Shown here: piece after piece, positions 55,658 to 64,000 of the stretch
Position numbering within the stretch: the stretch's first letter is position 1
How the letters are laid out: every line of letters begins with the position of its first letter
Assembly (NCBI GenBank): GCA_916048095.2
Contig: OU696589.1
Coordinates: forward strand, 1,651,001 to 1,715,000
Direction: 5' to 3'
Origin: Sacculina carcini
Lineage: Eukaryota > Arthropoda > Thecostraca > Sacculinidae
Length of the DNA stretch: 64,000 nt
Translations under genes and position numbers: made by a program
Notes under the pieces: model-generated
Told to the model about the DNA's origin: nothing
The model's database searches: none
The model's input: the letters and a program-made list of their open reading frames with translations, nothing else

Positions 55658-55662
55658 GTTTA

Positions 55663-56170
55663 TATTTAGCTTTGTCCAGTCATACGTTTAACACAATTAT
55701 GAAGTTCTCGTTACATTGTGATTCAGCATTAATGGTAGCTTCTCACTTGGTGCTAAATCTTGTTTGTTACATTGTTTGTACAAATATAGTTTATTACTTC
55801 AAATGCTGTTCAGCTAATTACCAACAATTGTCCCGATAACCTAAGTTGAACATGTTCAACTTAGGTTCAATCAAGCCCATTGGCCTGCATTTCAGTCGTT
55901 TGTGCAGCGCCATCTATGTGTATACTACATTGTTGGATTTCTGCCGCAAGATGTCGGCAAGAGTGTGTAGCCAGTCCGGGTTGAAGACCACTGGCTGTCA
56001 CTAACAGCTACTGTGTGTATGAATATGGTTGTATGTCTGTGTGTGGTGTGACGGTGTCTGAAAGCCTGTTTTGCGTGTCGCGCTATCCTAGTCCCGGTCG
56101 TGTTCATGAGCTTCGTTGTAAAAGGTGTCCGCCGAGCTCATTCGTTTCTGCGCTGCTCGAGTTGTTAAGC
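55663..56170. other. no gene; contains a 30-bp perfect palindrome
   Basis: AT-rich sequence. At 55838-55867 a perfect palindrome (half-site aacctaagttgaaca) stands alone. The 56170s contain TGGTGCCCTACC, a possible PBS of remnant X. Confidence 0.6.
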
Positions 56171-56251
56171 TGGTGCCCTACCGACGTGAGTAGCAATATT
56201 TTTCCAGCGTTTGAGTATTTTTTTCTTTTTTTGTTCGCTACGCTAAGGATC

Positions 56252-57696
56252 ATGGCAACGCATGACGCCAACGAAATAAAACCTCCCGCTACGGATAACA
56301 CCCGTCCGAGCACCTCGTTTCGGCTCCCGACGTTCGCCCCTGAGGAGCCCGAGCTCTGGTTGGCGCACGTCAATTATCTCATTGCTGTTGGTGGATAATC
56401 ATTTTCTGGCACTCGGCGCTGCGCACTGCTACTGCATTGCGTGGATGCCGAGGCCCAAAGAGTTTATAACTCCTTGCCTGCGAGTCCCAAGCAAGAGGGC
56501 GAGTCGGAGTACGAACAAGCCAAGATACGTTTGCAAGATTTCTTCACTCCAAAAACAAACGTCATTGCTGAACGCTTCATGCTTCGCCAACGCAAGCAAA
56601 CTCCCCACGAGTCAACAGGCGAGTATGTGTCTGCTCTGCGCGAATTGTCAACCAGATGCCAGTTTTCTACGCTTTGTGACGAAATGATTCGCGACCAAGT
56701 CGTGGAACACACACGTCATCCCAGACTGAAAGAACGGTTTCTTCAGGACAACCAGCTGACACTGTCGTCGCTGCTGTCAATCGCCGAGGCGTGCGAGCTC
56801 GCTTTGCAGCACACAGCCGTTATGACGAATCCCAGCCATGCGGTGAATGAAATCCAGTCATCGCACAGACATCAAACCAAGCAAGGAAGACAGCCAAGTG
56901 CACACACTGTGGCAAGAAGCATCAGCTGCCCAGACAACAGTTCTGCCCTGCACGCTCATCTACATGTCACGCATGTGGTCGCCCCGGACACTGGTTCAGC
57001 GTCTGTCAGGCGACACGCCAGCACAAAGCCAGCGGGTCAGTCAACAGCACATTCAGTGAGAGCAATCCGGTGAAGGGCGTCACAATTCTTGCCTGCACAT
57101 CATCCATATCAGAGAAGATCACCTGTGCATCTACTTTGATAGTGAAGGAGTCAAGAGCAGAGGCGCGTACGACACTCCAACTTGACACAGGCGCTAGTGC
57201 GTCGATTCTCAGCTTGCCGTTGGCTAAGAGAAAGTTCAGAGCAGCAGCACACCGAACATTCACCCAACTGTACGGTCTGGGTCGACAACGACTAAAGGTT
57301 GTGGGAATTCTGCCTGTCACCGTCACTGTGCAAAGTCGCACAATTGACATCAATTTCTATGTGGTGTACACAAAAACTTTTGAAGGTCTGCTGGGCATGG
57401 ACGCAATCACCAGCCTGGGCCTAACTATCTACTCGGGGCAACAGAGGTCAAAACTCTGTCACAGAAATCAGCAGCAGCTGCAGTACAGGGCAAACGCTCA
57501 CACAACCCCAGTCGTCACGTCACCGTCTAATTTTCAGCACGGCAGGAGGACACGGTCAGCTACAGTGCTGCCGCAGACGGTAGAGAACGTGCGCGATTAC
57601 CGCTCGTCGGAGTCGTGGTTATCATCCACCTCCTGGATACGCTCATGCTCCCATACCAATTTTTTAAGGGAGGGGATATGTAGTGTTGTCCAATAG
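56252..57696 (+). pseudogene. element X Gag and protease remnant
   Basis: Gag starts MATHDANEIKPP; 'FRLPTFAPEEPELWLAHVNY' is a CsRn1/mag-like Gag entry. A frameshift near 56395 follows, then 'YVSALRELSTRCQF', 'LRQRKQTPHESTGEY' and zinc knuckles in another frame (CTHCGKKHQLPRQQFC, CHACGRPGHWFSVC at about 56905-57010). The protease site LDTGASASILS (57181-57213) and 'LLGMDAITSLGL' follow. The sequence then jumps to the pol C-terminus. Confidence 0.8.
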
Positions 57697-57931
57697 GCAC
57701 ACAACAAGTGTACACAAACAGTTATCGTTCATCGCCATATTTGGAAGTGTTCACCGTGTCGCACAGTGTTCAGTGTATGTATCGTCTATGCGTGTATGTG
57801 TATATGTCACAACTGTGACCCTTCTTACAGACAGTCAGTCTGATGCTAGCCTCGCTTGAGTGTACTTCAATATAACCACTCGGATGTTATGGGTGTTTCT
57901 CGCCAATCAGAGGCGACACAAGAACATTACA
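57679..57931 (+). repeat. element X 3' LTR (unpaired)
   Basis: 253 bp, defined by a polypurine tract on the left and TG...CA ends. No second copy in the window. Confidence 0.65.
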
Positions 57932-60192
57932 GAAACCATCATAAGAAAACCAGTTAAAAAAACAGGATACTAATAAAAAACCAATTAATTTGGTTCAACT
58001 TTCCTTGATCTGCCGCCATTTGTTCCAAAATCTCTACATCTACGAAAACCGTTTGAAGAACAAATTTTTTGAAGAAAAAAACATGGTTAAAAAACACTTT
58101 AAATCAAGTGGTTTAACCAGCAGGCTACTTGCTATACAAAAGGTATTTGAACGTACATCAATCAAATCTGTCTTCCATAGATTCTGTTCTAGAAAGCATT
58201 GTTTCATTCAAAAAGCGTTAGTATAAATAAACGTTTGTCAAAAAACACTTGAGCAACCAATTAACTTGTCTTGTTCTGCTGTCAACAATTTCTGAATCTG
58301 TACATTAATAAAACGAATTTAAAACCAGTTTGAAAAACATCATTGCATTTTTTCATAAAAACATGGTTTCTTTAAAAAAAACACATAGTTACTCAATGAA
58401 TTTGTTTTCTTCTGCTTAGAAATTATTTCAAATATCCACATAATTAAAACCATCTTTAAAAAATGGGTTTTCTCAATGAAAAAACCTAAACCACCGGACC
58501 CGGATGCACTTTCAAATAGTCTCCTGCGATATTTATTGATAACTATTTTGGTTTTTTATACTATTATCAAATTATCTTCGAAATAAGTGTGGCGTTTAGC
58601 TCGCCACGAAGCGGCACATGCAAGCAGTGCGAGTTCTTTGGACCGACTGTATTTGTGCATACAACAAGGGACGAGCAACACATTACAGACAAACATACAC
58701 ACAAGATCAAACAAGCACAATACGAGAAACACAACACGACACACAGGTCACTGCGCTTCTAGCAGGTACCGCCAGGTGGAGCGAGACGCAGTTACACGTG
58801 GCGCACCACATAAGACACGTAAAGATGTACAAAACATCAATTGAACTCATTTTTATGTACAAAAAATCCAACATCCGGTGACAATTGGGGCTAAGTCTAA
58901 AAAACATATATAAAAATACTAAAAAACATGTTTTTGCGCACAAAACTGACTGAAAAAATTGAATAACCAAAAAAAATGTTTTTTTTTGCATCACTAGCAG
59001 CAATGTCCCACGCGGGCCTGTTTTTCAATATAGATTCTGAACCACAGTGTAAGCTCTTTTATAACACGAAAACACGGGAAAATTTTTTTAATTCACAACA
59101 GCCCGCCTCTGTAACATCACCAATTGACGTGTGTTGTCTACTAGCTACGTCGTACAGTCGCTAAAGAAGGACCTCTTAATGTTGTGCCTCGATAACTTGC
59201 CGTCGGTTCGAAACAAACAGTTCGAAATGCTCCAACTGTATTGATGCTCCAGAGTCGATAAAACGAGTCAAGTTATACTCAAGTTATACGAGTCAAGTTA
59301 GCCTAGCCTTACTATGTCCAAGTTCCCTAGCTCTACTCGCTCCCTATTAATCTAGTCCTACTCCATCCAGTTATACCCTAGTCCTACTGGCTCATGTCAA
59401 GTCAGTCCTACTGACTCAAGTCCTCCCCCGTCTCTGAGGAAAACGCAGCTTATATACCGGACAAGCGAGAGAAGGACATCGCCCTTTACCGCAGGCACTG
59501 TGCGAATCGCCCATTGGAAAACATGCATACCGTCTCGGGCTTAGAAAGTGCACTCTGCATGGACGCAGTTACTAGAACAACAAGTTCAAAAGAGTTCAAA
59601 TACGTATGAGAGTCAATGCCCGTCGTCACAAACGAGCAGGCACATCGCTGTACACTCTACTCAGCATGCAGTCGCACATGGGTCATATATCTTCCTACTG
59701 CCAAACAGAGTTATGCCTGGGGCTTCCCAGGCACATGGCACAATACGCGCCCGTACACAAAAACACAATAACTATCGGCATTATATGCGTTCCGCGTGCA
59801 AGCTGATATCCTCCATTCAAACATGTGTGTATAATCAATGGTATACGTCAAGTTAGGAAAGCTCACTCAGACACAAACACGAAAACAATCTACTATCAGA
59901 TTCAGCAATATACAACAATAAACAGGAGACTGGAAGAGAAACGTTAATTATAATATAAAACAAAATACAGCATGGCCTGGCTGGATTCGAAACAAAACTT
60001 TGTTATAGCCTGGCGTTTCCAGACCAGTTCAAGCTAAGAGTTTATATAGAGTAGAGACTAGAAGGATCAACACTGGCTTGCAAGTGAATCCTGAAAACCC
60101 TCATATGAGAGCTCATATGTGTGAGTAGCTGGCCAATCACATTATTATTCACGGCTGCAATACGCCAGTCTCGCTGGAGTTCTCGAGTTAGG
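57932..60192. other. repeat debris, no gene recognised
   Basis: 57960-58480 holds loosely repeated blocks with ccaattaa...tctgc...aatctctacat-type phrases (about 57982, 58258, 58392), possibly a decayed tandem repeat. 58640-58822 resembles 43320-43515 (shared accgactgtattt and gtggcgcaccaca). 58999-59040 resembles 61525-61565 (agc(a/g)atgt(c/t)ccacgcg). 59270-59420 is rich in caagt/cctact repeats. No exon was supported. Confidence 0.45.
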
Positions 60193-60886
60193 AAGGTGTG
60201 TGACGCTCTCTCCCACGCGCGTTGACCCACCCTTATCATGGCTCTTCATGTTGAAGCATGTGAACCCTGCCCTTGAAAAAGACATCAAGGAGAAGTTCAT
60301 CATGGACATCGTCACATCCATCACATCCACACCTGACAGTGGCCGATCCAGAGTGCAATTTTGGAAGGCGCTGAAAATGTTTTGGGGGACTGAAATTTGG
60401 AGGCGATCAGTCGTGTACATGCATCATTATGCAACTCCTTTCCCACAATGTTTATATCAACGAATTCTGCATAAAAAAATTATCTTGACCTCTTTTAGTG
60501 AACCTCTCGGTTATGAGGAGTTGATAGAAACATTTTTGGGGGGCTTCGGCCCCTTGAGCCTCATCTGGATCCGCCAGTGACACCTGACCCTCATCCCTCC
60601 AGCCAGAACCAGGACATGGTGACACCTGGGTAGGAACAAGGTGACATAGGTGAAGCCTGGGAAATTCCCCAGCATGTACAGGGAGAAGTGGATCTCGCTG
60701 TTCTTCAAGTATAACACGGCCTTGCCCAGCTCTGCTGCCGTGGAGCGCATGTTTAGTACTGCTGATTACGTCCTCAGGCCCAAGCGTGCATGCATGACAA
60801 GCGACAGGCTTGAGAAGCTGGTCTTCACCAAAGGAAACATGCAGCTCTTGGAAGCTGCCTTGAGGAAGGAGAGGAGGGAGGGATAG
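60193..60886 (+). pseudogene. hAT transposase C-terminal remnant
   Basis: The frame at 60650-60886 encodes a hAT dimerisation region: 'FFKYNTALPSSAAVERMFST', then 'LRPKRACMTSDRLEKLVF' and a short helix. Upstream coding (60193-60336, 'KEKFIMDIVTSITSTPD') is interrupted by a MITE (60337-60579) and resumes after it with stops. TIRs for the parent element were not found. Confidence 0.8.
60337..60579. mobile_element. hAT-type MITE nested in the hAT remnant
   Basis: Inverted ends CAGTGGCCGATCCAG (60337) and the complement of CACTGGCGGATCCAG (ending 60579), flanked by a perfect 8-bp TSD acacctga (60329-60336 and 60580-60587). 243 bp, no coding capacity. The subterminal block 'ggcttcggccccttgagcc' is typical of such elements. 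Confidence 0.92.
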
Positions 60887-60929
60887 TCTCAGTCAGAGAA
60901 ACTCATGTGGAATAGATTTTTAGGCGATA

Positions 60930-61143
60930 GACTGGTTCCAGTGACATTTTGACCCACGATCACTCCTCTACACATTTCACACTTCTCAAATTGCAACGCA
61001 CGTGCAACTGTTCTGAGAACCACACTGTCCATCTTGCACAAACACGCAATATCCTATGCAGGCAACCATAACACACACGTGCAATAAGTACGTCTTACTA
61101 CAGAAAATATATTAATCTAGAGAAAATGTCACTGGAACCAGTA
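60930..61143. mobile_element. 214-bp MITE with 20-21 bp TIRs
   Basis: actggttccagtgacatttt (60931-60950) is repeated exactly inverted at 61123-61142. TA flanks both sides (60928-60929 and 61144-61145), consistent with a TA-inserting family. No coding capacity. Confidence 0.82.
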
Positions 61144-61154
61144 TATGGGTTGAC

Positions 61155-61379
61155 GCTAAATGTGTGAGGATTCAAGAACATTAGATTGAGAAAATTTGAT
61201 TTAACGAATTTCTTTCAGTCCCTCGCCTCCTGCAAAGACATCACATTGCATTAAACGCTAAACCTAACCTAACCTAAGTCTATGAAAAATATAGAAACGT
61301 TTTTGTGCGTTATTAAGTTTTTTTTATAAATTAGTGTTTATAATGTTCTTGAATCCTTACACATTTAGCCTAGACCGTG
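61155..61379. mobile_element. 225-bp MITE with 29-bp TIRs
   Basis: Left end gctaaatgtgtgaggattc... (61155-61183) matches the inverted right end (61351-61379) with one mismatch over 29 bp. It starts 11 bp after the previous MITE. TSD not clear. Confidence 0.75.
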
Positions 61380-61649
61380 AGCGTGTGGTGTGAGTGTCAG
61401 CTCTTTCTTGATTGGCTGCGGTATGTTGCAATGTGTGCACACTGCCGGGTAATATATCGCGCGCGGAGAGTGGTGTTCTGATAGTTATTGCAAGTGGTGT
61501 GTTCTCGTAGACGCGCGGGGGACAGCGATGTTCCACGCGCGCCTGTCTTTTGATACAGAGTTTCATTCACTTAAAATTGTGTTTTTCATGTTCCATTTTC
61601 ACGATGGAAAATAGTTTGTATGTTTTTTAACGTTTCCACTAAAAAGGGT

Positions 61650-61835
61650 ACTTATCATGTATACATTGATATCTACTTATCATCTATACATCATCACATT
61701 TTTTATCGCTATTGTGGTATCGTTTATCACTTATCGCAGGTTGGGTTTTGAAATTGTTTATCGTTTATCGTTTATCGCAGGTTGATGAAGAATTATCGTT
61801 TTATCGTTATCGCAAGTTAGGAAACATTTATCGCA
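61650..61835. repeat. TTATCG-rich cluster
   Basis: About a dozen TTATC(G/A) motifs in 180 bp, partly as tandem gtttatcgtttatcg, with tgcgataa-type spacing (61715-61835). It may be the subterminal repeat of a DNA transposon or a GATA-like motif cluster. No defined ends. Confidence 0.6.
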
Positions 61836-62514
61836 GAAACCACTGACATTCAATGCTGGGTAGACAGGGGCAGTTGGATAATAGAATTCGCCCAAGAATT
61901 TCTGCTCCGTCAGTGTGCGAATGTATGGTACTAACCTCGAAATAACAGCAAGTTTTTGCGAGTCTAATGCTGAATTTGCGATCAATTCTATGCTCGCGAG
62001 CCAGGAAGGAAGTCAACAGTAAGAGGAGAGAGCTCTTGGTCACCAGCAGCCCAGATAACAGGGGAAAAGCCACTGTATAAAAAACGCGAGAATTTATAAC
62101 AAATATTCCACTATACATATTAGAATTGTGTATTTTACCATAAAAACGAATGGGAACATGATTTCATGTATAAAAATAGCTTGAACACCCAATTAACAAA
62201 TTTTTAATTTTTATTTTTAAAAAAAAAAAAATATTTTAGACTAAAATGTTGTACAATCAATAAATCATAATGAATCAATAAGAATTGTCTCGTAATATGT
62301 CAATAAATGGGTGTGCTTGTCATTAAACGTTTAAATTATTCAATAATTCATGGACAAATTAATAATCATTTTTTTGTCTGGACATGTTTTGTCCAGTGTC
62401 TATTAGCGAGTGTAGCGATTGCGCCACAAATGCGTGCACACGACTTAATATATAACGTCTTTCAATATTCTTGTTTTGCTTTTGTTTTTATTGTGAACCG
62501 GGAAGAGTAATTAT
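61836..62514. other. no gene recognised
   Basis: Short frames on the minus strand at 61758-62118 look coding-like in places but match nothing I recognise. An A-run lies at 62218-62231. Confidence 0.45.
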
Positions 62515-63666
62515 TAGGGTGACCTTTTGTTGCAAATGCAACTTTTTTTATCATAGAATCTGTTTGTCACATAGAGACAAAAAATCAAAGTATTATTGAT
62601 CTGATGTAAATATCAAATAAGCTATAAATGCAGCTTTTTGCAACTTTTTGTTTTTAGCGCAAGTTTTGCAACTTTTTCATTTTTAAGATCAACTAAATAG
62701 ATTTAGGACAATTTTGTTAACTTTTAGAACAATTATTTCACATTATCAAGAAAAATGTTCAGTTGTAAATGTGTACAATGCAGCAAATGCTCATGTATTG
62801 TCAACATAAACTCGATAAACATGTATCTGGAAAGTGGGTGAATATTGTGACCGTGTGTGGTGCTAGGCATCCTGCGTGTGCATAGCACCGCATACGGACA
62901 CATATGTATAGACACAATGCAGACATATACAATATAATATAGACATAAAACTGTGATATATACACGTGCATTTGTGCAATAGAATTAAACATTAATTTTT
63001 ATACTTTTCGAGCAACCTTAGAGCAAGTAGTCAGATCAACAGTACATAAATATAATTACCGCATAATCAGATGATGTTTTATCTGCAAAATTCATATACC
63101 TTGGAACATTTAAGAAAATTAACATCAAGTGAGAATTTCAAATTATATTGTGTGATTAAGTCAAAATAAAATTATCAGTGTGCCAGACTCGACAGACTAG
63201 ACAAGCATATGAAACACAATCTTAACGCAACCGCGAATGCTCAAAATGCATTAAGTAGAAACAAAGACGTCAAACTCCCAAGGTGTAATGTCAAGGAGTG
63301 GTTTCAGTGTTTAAATTTAATTACCCTATTATTTAAAATTGACGATATTTAGCGAACCATTGAGTTCAACTTATTAGCGCAACTATTTCCTATGCTTAGC
63401 TCTTCCAAATCGCCAGTGAGGTGACAGTTGAAGCTCGTGAAACATGGAATTCTAGCACAACTGCGAGTGTATTGTGGTAATAGTTATGGACTGTAAAAAG
63501 TACAAATTTTCCTCAAAAAAGAGTTTTCATAATTAAGTGATTTTCACTGACTTTTTGCAGGTTTTCGTTGAATTTTTGCAAAATTTCAAGTGCAACTTTT
63601 TAGCGCAATTTTTAGGATTTTTAGCGCAACTTTTCTAAAATTTTTGCGCACCAAAAGGTCACCCTA
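62515..63666. mobile_element. non-autonomous hAT-type element, 1152 bp
   Basis: Ends TAGGGTGACCTTTTG (62515) and CAAAAGGTCACCCTA (ending 63666) are a perfect 15-bp TIR. The 8-bp flanks gtaattat (62507-62514) and gcaatcat (63667-63674) match at six positions, consistent with an aged 8-bp TSD. Subterminal gcaacttttt/gcgcaa repeats occur at both ends (62528-62690 and 63553-63655). No transposase frame is present. Confidence 0.85.
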
Positions 63667-64000
63667 GCAATCATATTTTTATTTTTGTATGAACATGTAC
63701 AATGTGTGTGATATAGCGTAAACGACGCTTACACGCGGTGTGTTTTTTCCGGCGCAATCTTCCGGTGGTTATTGTTCGTCGTAGATGTTCATTTTGTCCC
63801 TTCTTTCTTTGCTGCCCATGTCAATTAATAGATTACTAAATGTTTTTGCTGCTGAAGTTCTTACGAGTACGTTCTAGTGAATTATCGAGCTACGCAAGAC
63901 GAGCATTGAAACAGTATCCATTGCAAATGGAGATTGTATGATGAAATATTTACCGGCCCATTTTTCCAGCAAAGAGCCAGAGAAGATCTCGCCATGTCCT
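63667..64000. other. no gene recognised
   Basis: Nothing supported between the transposon end and the window edge. Confidence 0.4.

Larger units (their letters stand above)
56171..57931 (+). mobile_element. LTR element X: truncated Ty3/gypsy (gag, protease, 3' LTR)
   Basis: Contains a possible PBS (TGGTGCCCTACC, about 56171), gag from ATG 56252, protease, then an abrupt jump to the C-terminal pol tail (about 57540-57680), a polypurine tract (aagggaggggata) and a 3' LTR at 57679-57931 (TGTAGTGTTG...AACATTACA). RT, RNase H and the integrase core are deleted. I could not find a matching 5' LTR upstream, so the left end is lost or replaced. Confidence 0.8.

Noticed and set aside
61758-62118. Two overlapping minus-strand frames of 75 and 96 codons
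   Set aside because: No family resemblance, no splice context, and surrounding DNA is repeat-rich. Not enough to call a gene.

Overview
This window is animal (metazoan) genomic DNA. It holds spliced-exon fragments, metazoan-type retrotransposons (Ty3/gypsy, BEL/Pao, CR1/Jockey-like LINE, a probable Penelope-like fragment), hAT DNA transposons, MITEs and many CA/GT microsatellites. There are no bacterial-style operons. I cannot name the species; an invertebrate with a large, repeat-rich genome is the best reading. Almost everything is mobile DNA. The only convincing host coding sequence is two minus-strand exons of a tetraspanin-like gene (42741-42935 and 10248-10346), which would make the intron between them about 32 kb.

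Layout. 1-5.9 kb: an ~800-bp alternating purine/pyrimidine minisatellite, a foldback repeat with a possible Penelope-like 5' fragment, and LINE debris. 5880-9353: a hAT transposon (ZMYM1-like transposase, broken) with terminal inverted repeats (TIRs) and an 8-bp target duplication (TSD). 9.4-12.5 kb: satellites, microsatellites and the 3' tetraspanin exon. 12.5-35.2 kb: one LINE split by five independent LTR retrotransposons, called I to V here (I 13913-16756 +, II 17243-19810 -, III 20792-24987 -, IV 25076-29704 +, V 30346-35201 -). Removing each element and one TSD copy rejoins the LINE, visibly restoring its reading frame at I, III and IV. 35213-41616: a BEL/Pao element (VI, -). 42741-42935: the upstream tetraspanin exon. 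43607-50270: a gypsy element (VII, -) whose 5' LTR is split by a 1.6-kb foldback transposon (VIII, 48472-50116). That transposon has arms of 21-bp satellite and carries an exon-like segment. 50338-55657: a gypsy element with TA...TA LTR ends (IX, +). 56.2-57.9 kb: a truncated gypsy remnant (X). 58-64 kb: dispersed repeats, a hAT remnant containing a hAT MITE, two adjacent MITEs, a TTATCG-rich block and a 1.15-kb hAT-type non-autonomous element.

Most notable: elements I, II and III share a perfect 12-nt block directly after the 5' LTR. It is the exact reverse complement of the first 12 nt of metazoan tRNA-Phe, so priming may use a 5' tRNA fragment rather than the usual 3' CCA end. Element II is young (LTRs ~99% identical) and keeps open Gag and protease-integrase frames with the DDE triad, but lacks reverse transcriptase and RNase H. 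Element III is a related copy that still contains RT. This suggests a family with an RT-bearing member and Gag/PR/IN-retaining deletion derivatives.
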